The notes below the pieces were generated by a model. That model was not told the DNA's origin, did no database searches, and worked only from the letters and a program-made list of their open reading frames with translations. A stretch of 64,000 nucleotides of DNA from Microbacterium faecale (GTDB lineage: Bacteria > Actinomycetota > Actinomycetes > Actinomycetales > Microbacteriaceae). Below, one piece after another: positions 35,249 through 44,711 of the stretch; position 1 is the first letter of the stretch, and every line of letters begins with the position of its first letter. Made by a program: the position numbers and the translations under genes. The DNA lies in the NCBI RefSeq assembly GCF_014640975.1, contig NZ_BMHO01000001.1, positions 2,630,936 through 2,694,935 of the forward strand, given 5' to 3'.

Positions 35249-35827
35249 ATGTCGACGATGACGACAACGCCCATCTCGCCCGATCTCTGGGACGACGTCC
35301 AGCAGATCTTCGCGGGCGGAGGTGATGGGCCCGAGTGCCAGTGCATCTGGCCGATGCTGCGAAATGCCGACGCCTCCCGCACCACGCCGAACGAGCGTCG
35401 CGAGATGTTCCGCGCGGAACTCGGATCCACGCCCGCGCCCGGCATTCTGCTCTACGTCGACGGCGATCCCGCCGGGTGGGTGCGGGTCGGGCCGCGCCCC
35501 ACGCAGCAGCGCGTCGTCCACATGCGCGGCATCGCCGAAGCCAGCGGCCTGCCGCTCGACGATGCCTCGGTATGGGCAATCACATGCTTCTCCGTGCCGC
35601 GTGGTCACCGCGGCGAAGGGATCATGGCCCATCTCCTCGCCGCCGCCGTCGACCATGCCCGTGCGCACGGCGCCCGCGTCATCGAGGCGTATCCGCGGGA
35701 TCCATCGCAGAAGCGAACCGGATCGAACGAGCTGTTCGTCGGATCCCTCACGACGTTCACGCGGGCCGGGTTCGACATCATCGCGCCGCTCGGTTCAACG
35801 AAACAGGTCGTCCAGCTGAAGCTCTGA
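35249..35827 (+). CDS. GNAT-family N-acetyltransferase
   Basis: The 192-residue protein has an acetyl-CoA-binding block VPRGHRGEGIMAHLLAAAV (the R/Q-x-x-G-x-G/A motif) at about residues 115-133, preceded by WAITCFSV. The N-terminal PECQCIWPML block is typical of a small actinobacterial GNAT group. Substrate unknown. It lies 14 bp before the S4 gene and is likely co-transcribed with it. Confidence 0.85.
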   Translation: MSTMTTTPISPDLWDDVQQIFAGGGDGPECQCIWPMLRNADASRTTPNERREMFRAELGSTPAPGILLYVDGDPAGWVRVGPRPTQQRVVHMRGIAEASGLPLDDASVWAITCFSVPRGHRGEGIMAHLLAAAVDHARAHGARVIEAYPRDPSQKRTGSNELFVGSLTTFTRAGFDIIAPLGSTKQVVQLKL

Positions 35828-35841
35828 GGGACAATGGATCC

Positions 35842-36228
35842 ATGTCCAATCCGACCACCGCTCGCGTCGACGTGTGGCTCTGGGCGGTGCGCGTGTACAA
35901 GACGCGTTCGGCAGCCACGACGGCGATCCGCGGTGGCCACGTGCGCGTCAACGGCGACCCGGTGAAGGCCTCATACAACGTCAAGATCGGCGATGAAGTT
36001 CGCGTGCGAATCCAGGGCTTCGACCGCATCTTGGGCGTCGAGCGGATCCTGTTGAAGCGCGTGGGCGCCCCGCTCGCCGCAGAGGCCTACGAGGATCGCA
36101 CTCCTCCCCCGCCGCCGCGCGAGTTCGTCGCCCCGATCGTTCATCGCGACCGCGGCACGGGACGACCGACCAAGCGTGAACGACGCAAAATCGACCGGCT
36201 CACGGGCCGCGACTCACGAAGCCGCTGA
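35842..36228 (+). CDS. S4-domain RNA-binding protein (Hsp15-like)
   Basis: The 128-residue protein has an S4 fold at about residues 8-60 (RVDVWLWAVRVYKTRSAATT, GHVRVNGDPVKASYNVKIGD). A basic tail ends RPTKRERRKIDRLTGRD. It resembles HslR/Hsp15, which rescues 50S subunits carrying nascent chains. The ATG at 35842 is used; the long frame to the left is a shadow of the GNAT gene. Confidence 0.87.
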   Translation: MSNPTTARVDVWLWAVRVYKTRSAATTAIRGGHVRVNGDPVKASYNVKIGDEVRVRIQGFDRILGVERILLKRVGAPLAAEAYEDRTPPPPPREFVAPIVHRDRGTGRPTKRERRKIDRLTGRDSRSR

Positions 36229-36232
36229 CGCC

Positions 36233-37111
36233 CTACGCGGGTAGACGATCGCGCAGCCAGCGTGCACCGTGCACGCGGGCGCCGGCGTCTTCTAGCCGTT
36301 CGCGGAGCTCACGGTCGCTCGTGATGGCCGTGACGCGCATCCCCGAGCGCACCATGGCGTCGGCGCGCTCGACGATCTCGTCGTCACCGGATCCGTCAGC
36401 GCGGAACACCGCGAGCGCACCGGCGTCGATGCCGCGCGCCTCGCCCTCGACCACAGCGGCGACGACCGGCTGCCAGTGATGGAGTCCGAGCTCGAGATCC
36501 TCGGCGGCGAAACCTCGTACCGCCAGCGCGGTCAACCGCCCGAGCAGGCGCTCTGTCGCCCCCGTTCGGTCTTTCCACCAGCCATCCGGCACCGAACCGA
36601 CGACGTTCGCGGCGTCCACGAGCACGACCGGGTGCTCCTCAAGCGCGGCCCGCAACACGGGCCACGCGGCACCGAACGCGGGATGAAGCTCATACTGCGC
36701 GACCTCGTCGACCGGTACCCAGCGCAGCTCGACCGATTCCGGATCCGTGACCTTCGGTTCGAACGGATCCGCGACGTCCGCGATGACCGTCGTGTAGCGC
36801 CAGATGCCAACGTCGAAAACGTGCTCGGCGCGCGGAACGACCGCGCCTTCCGGCACGCCGGCCTCCTCCTGAGCCTCGCGGATCGCGCCGGCGACAGGTG
36901 TCTCGTGCTCGTCGCTCAGCGCGCCGCCCGGCAACGCCCACGTGCCACCGAAGTGGCTCCACTCGACGCGGTGCTGCAGCAGCACGCCTCGCCGAGAATC
37001 GTATGCAAGAAGCCCCGCCGCACCATACAGACCCCAGTACCTGGCGCCCTCGTCGCTCTCCACCCACGCATCCCCGGGGTGCTGAGCGCGGCGCGGCGGG
37101 AGACTGGTCAT
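36233..37111 (-). CDS. NUDIX hydrolase with C-terminal NYN-like domain
   Basis: The 292-residue protein has a NUDIX box at about residues 62-84 (GGALSDEHETPV ... REAQEEAGV). A second domain from about residue 160 begins VVLVDAANVVGSVPDGWW and ends RLEDAGARVHGARWLRDRL, the acidic N-terminal strand and fold outline of a NYN/PIN-like nuclease. It probably cleaves a nucleoside-diphosphate-linked compound; whether the second domain acts on RNA is not known. Confidence 0.82.
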   Translation of the reverse strand: MTSLPPRRAQHPGDAWVESDEGARYWGLYGAAGLLAYDSRRGVLLQHRVEWSHFGGTWALPGGALSDEHETPVAGAIREAQEEAGVPEGAVVPRAEHVFDVGIWRYTTVIADVADPFEPKVTDPESVELRWVPVDEVAQYELHPAFGAAWPVLRAALEEHPVVLVDAANVVGSVPDGWWKDRTGATERLLGRLTALAVRGFAAEDLELGLHHWQPVVAAVVEGEARGIDAGALAVFRADGSGDDEIVERADAMVRSGMRVTAITSDRELRERLEDAGARVHGARWLRDRLPA

Positions 37112-37228
37112 GACCCCACTCTACGAAACCGTTCGTCCGCGCCGGGGGCGAGGCGCAACGCGACGACACGGCGAACCTCGCCGACGCTCTCGAAATTCGG
37201 CGGGATCCCGGCGAAATGCGTGTCTTGT

Positions 37229-37320
37229 CGAGATGGTCGGCGAATTTCGAGATGGTCGGCGAACCAGCCCGCCCCGCAAAGGTACCGGCCCGCCCCGCAA
37301 AGGTACCGGCCCGCCCCGCG
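37229..37320. repeat. Two short tandem repeats downstream of der
   Basis: CGAGATGGTCGGCGAA occurs at 37229-37244 and 37248-37263 (19-bp period). A 21-bp unit starting GCCCGCCCCGCAAAGG follows at 37267-37287 and 37288-37308, with a partial third at 37309-37320. They lie between convergent-side ends of the NUDIX and der genes. The rest of 37112-37332 holds no gene. Confidence 0.8.
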
Positions 37321-37332
37321 GAAAGGCCTGCC

Positions 37333-38856
37333 CTACCGCTTGCGGCGCTCGCGTACGCGCATGTTCACGACGATGGGCGTGCCCTCGAACGAGTACAGCT
37401 CGCGCAGCCGCCGCTGAATGAACCGGCGGTACCCGGGGTCGAGGAAGCCCGTCGTGAACAGCACGAACGTCGGCGGGCGCGTGCTCGCCTGGGTGCCGAA
37501 GAGGATCCGCGGCTGCTTACCGCCCCGCAGCGGGTGCGGGTGCTCGGCGACGAGCTCGGTGAGGAATGCGTTGAACTTGCCCGTGGGGATCCGGCGATCC
37601 CAGTTCTCGAGCGCCTGCTCGAGCGCGGGCACCAGCTTGTCGAGTCGGCGGCCGGTCTTTGCCGAGATGTTGACCCGCGGCGCCCAGGCGACGTGGGCCA
37701 GATCCTTCTCGATCTCACGCTCGAGGAACCGGCGGCGCTCCATCTGCTCCAGTTCGGGGGTGTCGAGCAGATCCCACTTGTTGAAGGCGAGCACGAGCGC
37801 GCGGCCCGATTCGAGCACGAGCTCGATGATGCGGATGTCCTGCTCGCTGATCGGCTGACTCACATCGATCACGACCACCGCGACCTCGGCCTTTTCCAGA
37901 GCGGTCGAGGTGCGCAGACTCGCGTAGAAGTCGGCACCCTGGTGCATGTGCACGCGGCGTCGGATGCCGGCGGTGTCGACGAACGTCCACAGCTTTCCAC
38001 CGAGCTCGACGACCTCGTCGACGGGGTCGCGCGTCGTGCCGGCGACGTCGTCGACGACGACGCGCTCCTCCCCCGCGGCCTTGTTCAGCAGCGAGGATTT
38101 GCCGACGTTCGGGCGCCCCAGGATCGCCACTCGGCGCGGTCCGCCGATCTCATGCTTCGCGACCGCAGAGATCTTCGGCGTCTTCTCCATCACGGCGTCG
38201 AGCATGTCGGCAACGCCGCGCCCGTGGATGGCCGAGATCGGGTGCGGCTCGCCGAGTCCGAGGTTCCACAGCGGCGCAGCCTCGACCTCGTGCGAGGGGT
38301 CGTCGATCTTGTTCGCGATGAGGAAGACGGGCTTCGTCGTACGACGCAGCAGCTTCACGACGTGCTCATCGGTCGCCGTCGCGCCGACCTTCGCGTCGAC
38401 GACGAATAGGATCACGTCGGCCAGTTCGATCGCGATCTCGCTCTGCGCAGCCACCGACCGGTCGATGCCCTTCGCCGAGTGCTCCCACCCGCCCGTGTCG
38501 ACGAGCGAGAACCGGCGGTCGAGCCACTCAGCCTTGTACGTGACGCGGTCGCGCGTCACGCCGGGGGTGTCCTCGACGACGGCCTCGCGGCGGCCGAGGA
38601 TCCGGTTCACGAGCTGCGACTTGCCGACGTTCGGGCGCCCGACGATCGCAACCACCGGCAGGGCCGGCAGGTACTCGTTGCCCTCCTCGTCGACGCGGAT
38701 CCCCTCGAGGAGATCGGCGTCTTCTTCGTCGAGGTCGTAGTCGGCGAGCGTCTTGCGCAGCGCCTCGGCGCGCGCTTCGATCAGCTCCTCGTCGAGGTCT
38801 TCGAGGCGTTCGGCGAGGTTGTCGTCCGCGCCCTCGTATTCGTGGTCAGCGGCCAT
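37333..38856 (-). CDS. der: Ribosome-biogenesis GTPase Der
   Basis: The 507-residue protein has two tandem GTPase domains. The first has [23 protein letters not shown] and NKID. The second has [20 protein letters not shown] and NKWD. A C-terminal KH-like domain ends [10 protein letters not shown]. The extra acidic N-terminal 70 residues ([19 protein letters not shown]) are common in actinobacterial Der. The ATG at 38856 overlaps cmk by 11 bp. It acts in 50S subunit maturation. Confidence 0.95.
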   Translation of the reverse strand: MAADHEYEGADDNLAERLEDLDEELIEARAEALRKTLADYDLDEEDADLLEGIRVDEEGNEYLPALPVVAIVGRPNVGKSQLVNRILGRREAVVEDTPGVTRDRVTYKAEWLDRRFSLVDTGGWEHSAKGIDRSVAAQSEIAIELADVILFVVDAKVGATATDEHVVKLLRRTTKPVFLIANKIDDPSHEVEAAPLWNLGLGEPHPISAIHGRGVADMLDAVMEKTPKISAVAKHEIGGPRRVAILGRPNVGKSSLLNKAAGEERVVVDDVAGTTRDPVDEVVELGGKLWTFVDTAGIRRRVHMHQGADFYASLRTSTALEKAEVAVVVIDVSQPISEQDIRIIELVLESGRALVLAFNKWDLLDTPELEQMERRRFLEREIEKDLAHVAWAPRVNISAKTGRRLDKLVPALEQALENWDRRIPTGKFNAFLTELVAEHPHPLRGGKQPRILFGTQASTRPPTFVLFTTGFLDPGYRRFIQRRLRELYSFEGTPIVVNMRVRERRKR

Positions 38857-39532
38857 CTCGGCCCCCTTCTCGTCGCTCGTCGATGACGCGGATGACCGCA
38901 TCGACCGACTCGTCGAAGTTCAGATTGGTGGTGTCGACCGTCTCGACGCCCTCTGCGGCGTTGAGGAAGTCGACGACAGTGCTGTCAGACGCATCACGGC
39001 GTCGCATCGCCTCGGCAACCTTCGCGACGTCGGCGGCGCCCATCTCCGCGCTTCGCCGTGCGGCACGGACGTCGGGGTGGGCCGTGAGCAGGATCCGCAC
39101 GGGCGCGTCCGGCGCGACGACGGTCGTGATGTCGCGCCCCTCGACGATGACGCCGGGCTGCGATGCCTCCGCCACGATCCGCCGGAACAGTTCGTTGATC
39201 TTCGGCCGCACGGCGGTGGTCTTGGCCACGCCGGATACCGCCGCGGTCGTCTCGGGCGTGCGGATCGCGGTCGTCACATCGGTGCCGCCCACGCGGACGG
39301 AGCGCTCATCGGGGTCGAGCGAAATCTCCGGCTCGAATGTCGAGAACGCCGCCTCCACGGCGTCGGGGTCGTCCGTCGAGGCCTCGCCCTGGGTGACGTG
39401 CCATGCGAGGGCACGGTAGACGGATCCGGTGTCGAGATAGCCGAAACCGAGGCGCCGCGCGGTTTGCTTGGACACGCTCGACTTGCCGGACCCGGCCGGT
39501 CCGTCGATGCCGACGAAGAATGTCTCAGTCAC
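38846..39532 (-). CDS. cmk: Cytidylate kinase
   Basis: The 228-residue kinase has P-loop [18 protein letters not shown] (acceptor site) and [10 protein letters not shown]. It phosphorylates CMP and dCMP. The GTG at 39532 is preferred ([14 protein letters not shown]); a TTG at 39544 is possible. It overlaps the tyrA stop by 8 bp and der by 11 bp, in the conserved tyrA-cmk-der order. Confidence 0.94.
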   Translation of the reverse strand: MTETFFVGIDGPAGSGKSSVSKQTARRLGFGYLDTGSVYRALAWHVTQGEASTDDPDAVEAAFSTFEPEISLDPDERSVRVGGTDVTTAIRTPETTAAVSGVAKTTAVRPKINELFRRIVAEASQPGVIVEGRDITTVVAPDAPVRILLTAHPDVRAARRSAEMGAADVAKVAEAMRRRDASDSTVVDFLNAAEGVETVDTTNLNFDESVDAVIRVIDERREGGRDGR

Positions 39533-40640
39533 CCGTGCTCGCAATCCGCCATCCGCGTGAGGTCAGGCCGTCGACCGTGGGCTGCACCGCCGCCGGCACG
39601 ACCGCGATCTCGGCGAGCCCAAGGGGCGCCCCCGGCGAGTGCTCCAGTCGGAAGTCTTCCACGTTGACCCCGAGGTCGCCCAGGTCGCCGAAGAGGCGGC
39701 CGAGCTGGCCAGAGGTGTCGTCGACCATGACGACCAGCGATTCGAAGCGCCGCCGTGAGCCGTGCTTTCCCGGCAGGCGCTCGACACCGACGTTGCCGCC
39801 GCGGATCGCGTCGGCCGTCGTGCGACGGGCACCGGGTGCGTCCGGCGCGCGCAGCGCGTCTGCGACGGCGCGCAGGTCGTTCGCGAGCAGGTCGAGCTGC
39901 TCGACAATCGGATCCGCGTTCGCGGCGAGGATCTGAACCCACAGTTCCGGTGACGAGGCCGCGATGCGCGTCGTGTCGCGTGCACCCTGGCCGGCCAGCG
40001 ACAGCGCCTGCTCAGGCGCGTCCGCGAAGCGTGCGGCGAGAAGCGACGCGACCACCTGCGGCACGTGCGAGACGAGCGCGACAGAGCGATCGTGCTCCTC
40101 GGGCGTCATCTCGATCGGGACGGCGTCGAGATCCAACGCGAGCGCCTCCACGAGTGCGAGCGCGCGGGAGGGCGTCTCTCCATCCCGGCAGACGACCCAC
40201 GGGCGCCCCGTGAAGATGTCCGCTCGCGCCGAGATCGCTCCTCCCCGTTCGCGGCCGGCGAGCGGGTGGGATCCGATGTAATTGGTCAGGTCGACGCCTC
40301 GCTCGCGCAACGCACGCAGCGGCTCGAGCTTGACCGAGGCGACGTCCGTGACGACCGCGTGCGGGAACGCCGTCAGCTCGGCCTCGATGACATCGGCGAC
40401 GACATCGGGCGGCGTGCACACGACGACGAGAACGGGGTCGTCGGCATCGGTCGCCGCGCTGCCGGCGCCGTAGTCGATGGCGAGCCGCAGCTGCGCGGGC
40501 GACGTGTCGGTGAGCCGCACGTCAACGCCGTTCTGTGACAGGGCGTGGCCGATGCTGGATCCGAGCAAGCCGGCTCCGACGATCCGCACGGATCCGTCGA
40601 CGCGCGCTCGACGACCGGGCACGAGCGTATCGGTCGTCAC
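39525..40640 (-). CDS. tyrA: Prephenate dehydrogenase
   Basis: The 371-residue protein has NAD-binding VGAGLLGSSIGHAL, catalytic-region IGSHPLAGRERGG and HVPQVVASLLAARF, and a C-terminal ACT-like domain from about 290 (ESLVVMVDDTSGQLGRLFGD) that likely senses tyrosine. It converts prephenate to 4-hydroxyphenylpyruvate in tyrosine synthesis. The GTG start at 40640 overlaps rluB by 4 bp. Confidence 0.93.
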   Translation of the reverse strand: MTTDTLVPGRRARVDGSVRIVGAGLLGSSIGHALSQNGVDVRLTDTSPAQLRLAIDYGAGSAATDADDPVLVVVCTPPDVVADVIEAELTAFPHAVVTDVASVKLEPLRALRERGVDLTNYIGSHPLAGRERGGAISARADIFTGRPWVVCRDGETPSRALALVEALALDLDAVPIEMTPEEHDRSVALVSHVPQVVASLLAARFADAPEQALSLAGQGARDTTRIAASSPELWVQILAANADPIVEQLDLLANDLRAVADALRAPDAPGARRTTADAIRGGNVGVERLPGKHGSRRRFESLVVMVDDTSGQLGRLFGDLGDLGVNVEDFRLEHSPGAPLGLAEIAVVPAAVQPTVDGLTSRGWRIASTGD

Positions 40641-41401
40641 TCGGTCTCCTTCATCTCGCGGGATTCGCGCGCGAGGGTCAGCAACGCGCCGCGCTCCACT
40701 TTATCGAGTTCGCGCGTCGCACCGGAGGCGAGTGTGCCGAGATTCAGCGGACCGAACTGTCGACGCACGAGCTCGACGACGGGGTGCCCCACCTCCGCCA
40801 TCATGCGCCGCACGATGCGATTGCGGCCCGAGTGGAGGGTCAGCTCGACGAGGCTCGAGCCACGCGAGGAGTCAAGCACCCGCGCCTTGTCCGCCTGAAT
40901 CGGGCCATCGTCGAGGTCGATGCCGCGGGTCAGGCGCGCGACCGTCTGCGCGGAGACGGCGCCGGTGACCTTCGCGATGTATACCTTCGTGACACCGAAT
41001 CGCGGGTGCGCGAGCACGTTCGCGAGCTCCCCGTCGTTCGTCAGGACGAGAAGCCCAGAGGTGTCGGTATCGAGGCGGCCGACGTTATAGAGGCGCTCCG
41101 GCCATTCGCGCGTGAACTCGCGCAGATCGCGTCGATCCTGGTCATCGCGCATCGTGCTCACCACGCCGGTCGGCTTGTTCAGCACGACATACCGCTTCGA
41201 CACATCGAGCTGGACAGCCTGACCGTCGACGTCGACGAGGTCGACATCGGGGTCGATACGCGTACCGAGCTCCGTGATCACGGATCCGTTCACCCGCACA
41301 CGACCGGCGACGATGAGGTTCTCCGACGCGCGCCGCGACGCGACGCCGGCGCCACTGAGCGCCTTCTGCAGGCGCACGCCCTCGGGCTGTTGATCCGACA
41401 T
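40637..41401 (-). CDS. rluB: rRNA pseudouridine synthase (RluB/RsuA family)
   Basis: The 254-residue protein has an N-terminal S4 domain (RLQKALSGAGVASRRASENL), then a pseudouridine synthase domain with GRLDTDTSGLLVLTNDG holding the catalytic Asp, and RNRIVRRMMAEVGHPV. It modifies large-subunit rRNA. Length and order after scpB match the actinobacterial core block. Confidence 0.93.
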   Translation of the reverse strand: MSDQQPEGVRLQKALSGAGVASRRASENLIVAGRVRVNGSVITELGTRIDPDVDLVDVDGQAVQLDVSKRYVVLNKPTGVVSTMRDDQDRRDLREFTREWPERLYNVGRLDTDTSGLLVLTNDGELANVLAHPRFGVTKVYIAKVTGAVSAQTVARLTRGIDLDDGPIQADKARVLDSSRGSSLVELTLHSGRNRIVRRMMAEVGHPVVELVRRQFGPLNLGTLASGATRELDKVERGALLTLARESREMKETE

Positions 41402-41448
41402 CCCTCTATTCTGACGGATCCGGCCTGATCCCTTGCCCAGTCCGCGGC

Positions 41449-42012
41449 TCAGGCGAAGTCGTCGAAGCCGTCCGCGCCGTCGTCGAGGAGCGGAGAGATC
41501 GGAGGCAGCTCGGACAGCGCGTTGATGCCGAGCTTCTCGAGCAGCAGATCGGTCGTGCCGTAGTGCATCGCCCCCGTCTCCGGATCCGCGTGCATCTCGG
41601 TGATCAACCCGCGCGCAAGCAGCGTACGGACGACGGAGTCGACATTCACCGCGCGGATCTGAGCGACCTGTGACCGCGTGACGGGCTGCTTGTACGCGAT
41701 GACGGCGAGCGTCTCGAGCGCTGCCTGCGACAACCGGGCCGGCGCCTGATCTCCGATGAAAGACGTGACGATGTCGTCAAGACTCTCGCGCACATAGATG
41801 CGCCACCCGCCGCCGACTTCGCGCAGTTCGAATCCGCGCACCGGCCCGGCGTCCTCGCCGTCGTAGTCGGCCTTCAGCGCGGCGAGCGCGCGTCGCACGC
41901 CCGCGACCGGTCTGCCGACCGCGGTCGCGAGGTTCACGACGCTCATGGGCTCGTCCGCGACGATCAGCATCGCTTCGAGACGTTGGCGCACCTCGACGTC
42001 ATCAGTTGTCAT
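41449..42012 (-). CDS. scpB: Segregation and condensation protein B
   Basis: The 187-residue protein has two winged helices (QRLEAMLIVADEPMSVVNLA; LSQAALETLAVIAYKQPVTR, SVVRTLLARGLI). It binds ScpA and the kleisin-SMC complex in chromosome condensation. The ATG at 42012 overlaps scpA by 11 bp. Confidence 0.94.
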   Translation of the reverse strand: MTTDDVEVRQRLEAMLIVADEPMSVVNLATAVGRPVAGVRRALAALKADYDGEDAGPVRGFELREVGGGWRIYVRESLDDIVTSFIGDQAPARLSQAALETLAVIAYKQPVTRSQVAQIRAVNVDSVVRTLLARGLITEMHADPETGAMHYGTTDLLLEKLGINALSELPPISPLLDDGADGFDDFA

Positions 42013-42835
42013 AGTCGGCTCCCAGCGTCGCAAGAGTCTCGTCGGTCCACGTCTCGGCCACCCACCGCACCGTCAGCTCGCCGAGCGGTTCGAGCTGTTC
42101 GAAGGCGACGGCCGCGTGCCGGTACAGCTCGAGGATCGAGATGAAGCGCGCCACGATGACGCCGGGGCCGTCAGCGCCCACCGCGAGCTCACGGAACGTT
42201 GTGGATCCAAGCGTGCGCAGCGACGACACGACGATCGCGGCCTGCTCGCGAATAGACACCTGCGGCGCGTGCAGATGGTCGAGCCCCACGGTGGGGATCT
42301 CACGCGGGGCGAACGCGAGGGTCGCCAGCGCCGCGAAGTCGTCAAGCGACAGCGTCCACGTCAGCTCGGGGGTCTTCGCACGGTACTTCTCCTCGAGCGG
42401 AACGTCGCGCGTGCGACGCGCGTCTTCGCGGGAGATGTTCTCCGCGAACCATGTGGAGACCTCTTTGAACGCGCGGTACTGCAGCAGACGTGCGAACAGC
42501 AGATCGCGCGCCTCGAGCACCGCGACCGCTTCCGCGTCGACGAGTTCTCCCTGCGGCAGCAGGCCCGCGACCTTCATGTCGAGCAGCGTCGCGGCCACCA
42601 CGAGGAATTCGCTGGCCTGGTCGAGCTCCTCCTCCGGACCCAGCTCTCTGAGATAGGAGATGAACTCGTCGGTCACGGCCGACAGCGCGATCTCCGTGAT
42701 GTCGAGCTCGTGCTTCGTGATGAGACTCAGCAGCAGGTCGAACGGCCCGTCGAAGTTCGCCAACGAGACGCGGAATCCCGTCTCGTCCGGCGGGCGCACC
42801 GCCGCGTCGAGGGCGGCGTCCGACGGATCCGTCAT
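42002..42835 (-). CDS. scpA: Segregation and condensation protein A (kleisin)
   Basis: The 277-residue kleisin has the N-terminal FDGPFDLLLSLITKHELDIT block and a C-terminal winged helix (LGSTTFRELAVGADGPGVIV). It bridges SMC heads together with ScpB. The order parA-scpA-scpB is typical of actinobacteria. Confidence 0.94.
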   Translation of the reverse strand: MTDPSDAALDAAVRPPDETGFRVSLANFDGPFDLLLSLITKHELDITEIALSAVTDEFISYLRELGPEEELDQASEFLVVAATLLDMKVAGLLPQGELVDAEAVAVLEARDLLFARLLQYRAFKEVSTWFAENISREDARRTRDVPLEEKYRAKTPELTWTLSLDDFAALATLAFAPREIPTVGLDHLHAPQVSIREQAAIVVSSLRTLGSTTFRELAVGADGPGVIVARFISILELYRHAAVAFEQLEPLGELTVRWVAETWTDETLATLGADYDN

Positions 42836-42870
42836 CGCCCTATGCGACAGCCTCGCGCCACGGCGCAGTG

Positions 42871-42986
42871 CCTACCGCGGATCGGGTCGATCACTACGCG
42901 ACGGTGCCACGCCTCGTACTGAGCCGTGGCACTCCGCACAGTATCCGTCTGCCGCCTACGGCGGATCGGTGCGATCACTACGCGAC
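42871..42986. repeat. Imperfect 32-bp direct repeats flanking a hairpin at the parA 3' end
   Basis: Positions 42871-42902 and 42955-42986 match at about 29 of 32 bases (GATCACTACGCGAC is common). The second copy contains the parA stop. Between them GTGCCACG (42904-42911) pairs with CGTGGCAC (42925-42932), a possible parA terminator without T-tract. Confidence 0.7.
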
Positions 42987-43838
42987 CGCCCCTCTGTGCA
43001 CGAGTTCGCGCGCGAGGCGGAGATACGCCTGAGCGGCATCATGACTCGGCGCGTACTCGATGATCGGAACGCCCGACACGCTCGCGTCGGGGAACTTCAC
43101 CGTGCGCCCGATAACGGTCTCGAAGACCTTGTCGCCGAATGTCTCGACGATGCGCTCGAGAACCTCACGCGAGTGCAGCGTGCGCGCGTCGTACATCGTC
43201 GCGAGCAGCCCGTCGAGTTCGAGCGAGGGGTTCAGACGATCCTGGACCTTCTCGATCGTCTCGATCAGCAGCGCGACGCCGCGCAGCGCGAAGTACTCGC
43301 ACTCAAGCGGGACCAGCACGCCGTGCGCCGCCGTGAGTGCGTTGACGGTCAGCAGGCCCAGCGACGGCTGGCAGTCGATGAGGATGACGTCATAGTCCTT
43401 CGCCACCTTGCTGAGCACGCGCGAGAGGATCGTCTCGCGTGCGACCTCGTTGACGAGGTGCACCTCAGCTGCCGACAAGTCGATGTTCGCGGGGATCACG
43501 TCGAGGCCGTCAACATTCGACGGGATGATCGCTTCGTGCGGGTCGCTCTTGGTGTCGAGCATCAGGTCGTAGATGGTCGGCACGTCGTGCGTCGCGATGC
43601 CGAGGCCGGCCGACAGCGCGCCCTGCGGATCGAAGTCGACCGCGAGTACGCGTCGCCCGTAGTTCGCCAGCGAGGCGGCGAGGTTGATGCTCGTCGTCGT
43701 CTTGCCGACGCCGCCCTTCTGGTTGCACAGCGCGATGATCCGCGCCGGCCCGTGTCTGTCGAGTTTCTCCGGCGTCACGAATCCGTTGTAGGGGCGGCCC
43801 GTTGGGCCGATAACGACGTCGTCGTTCTTCTTCGCCAC
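42978..43838 (-). CDS. ParA-family chromosome partitioning ATPase
   Basis: The 286-residue ATPase has a deviant Walker A NQKGGVGKTTTSIN, then VDFDPQGALSAGLG and ILIDCQPSLGLLTVNAL. The GTG at 43838 has AGGAGG 7 nt upstream; the longer frame is not needed. It is the orphan ParA that precedes scpAB in actinobacteria, without a parB partner here. It probably aids segregation or condensation. Confidence 0.92.
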   Translation of the reverse strand: MAKKNDDVVIGPTGRPYNGFVTPEKLDRHGPARIIALCNQKGGVGKTTTSINLAASLANYGRRVLAVDFDPQGALSAGLGIATHDVPTIYDLMLDTKSDPHEAIIPSNVDGLDVIPANIDLSAAEVHLVNEVARETILSRVLSKVAKDYDVILIDCQPSLGLLTVNALTAAHGVLVPLECEYFALRGVALLIETIEKVQDRLNPSLELDGLLATMYDARTLHSREVLERIVETFGDKVFETVIGRTVKFPDASVSGVPIIEYAPSHDAAQAYLRLARELVHRGAVA

Positions 43839-43966
43839 CGATGTTCCTCCTGACACGCTCCGTCGAGTGTATCCGTCTCGTTACCTCCCAGCACGCAGGA
43901 ACGCCGCGCGAGGCGGATGCGGGACCTCTCTCGGACGAACGTGAGAGGGGCACGTTCATGGATCCC

Positions 43967-43994
43967 GACGTCATGACTGCGGTACCATGACGTC
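43967..43994. promoter_or_regulatory. Large palindromic operator upstream of the TetR-amidase cluster
   Basis: GACGTCATG at 43967-43975 and CATGACGTC at 43986-43994 form a perfect 9-bp dyad with a 10-bp spacer, 23 bp before the tetR ATG. It is the most symmetric site in the intergenic gap and a strong candidate for TetR autoregulation. Confidence 0.7.
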
Positions 43995-44016
43995 ACCCTG
44001 GAAGCAATGAGGCCCC

Positions 44017-44631
44017 ATGTCCCTGACGTCTCCGATCCGCGCGGATGTGGAGGAACACCGCGAGGCGCTGCTGCGTGCCGCCTGCGGGCTCGTGGCCGAG
44101 CACGGCAGGAAGTCATTCACCGCTCGTGACATCGCCGAGCGAGCGGGGTTGAGCCAGGCCACGTTGTACCGACACTTTCCGTCGAAGGCTGCGCTGATCG
44201 ATGCTGTCTCGGTCGATCGATGGGAACGCGCGCTGTCGTGGGCGGAGGAACATCGCGGCGAGCGCCCTGCCGTCATCGACGTCGTGTCGATCCTCGAACG
44301 CTTCTCGAACATGGTCACCGATGATCGCGACTTCATCGCGAACCTCGGACTCACGGTCGGTCAAGGCCCGAGCCCGATCGTGCCGGTGCGCGACGAGTTT
44401 GACCTTCGCTTCGGCGAGCTCTGGAACCGCGCACGCGGTCAGGGTCACATCCGCGCTGGCACACATCACCAGGACGTCATGGAGCTGGTGGGTGCCATTC
44501 GCGAACCCGTGCGGCGCACGAACCGGCTCAATATCGTCGTCGACGGCTTCTGTCTGGGCGCCGACGCCAGCGAGCTCATCTCCGTCGCGCAGCGCGTCAG
44601 CCCACCGTGGGACCACGACGCACACAGCTGA
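44017..44631 (+). CDS. TetR-family regulator
   Basis: The 204-residue protein has a TetR helix-turn-helix (ACGLVAEHGRKSFTARDIAE, AGLSQATLYRHFPSKAAL) and a helical effector domain. GAGG precedes the ATG. It sits 80 bp upstream of the amidase in the same direction, so it probably controls the amidase and importer genes together with itself. Confidence 0.88.
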   Translation: MSLTSPIRADVEEHREALLRAACGLVAEHGRKSFTARDIAERAGLSQATLYRHFPSKAALIDAVSVDRWERALSWAEEHRGERPAVIDVVSILERFSNMVTDDRDFIANLGLTVGQGPSPIVPVRDEFDLRFGELWNRARGQGHIRAGTHHQDVMELVGAIREPVRRTNRLNIVVDGFCLGADASELISVAQRVSPPWDHDAHS

Positions 44632-44711
44632 CCGCCGCGATCTGAGACAGTTCGACGCGTTTGGTCTCGTTTCCACACGGCGACCGTCGCAACTCTGCTT
44701 GCATCACCGGC

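Noticed and set aside
43839..44016. parS site near parA
   Set aside because: No sequence close to the TGTTTCACGTGAAACA consensus is present; the palindrome there is different and fits the TetR gene better.
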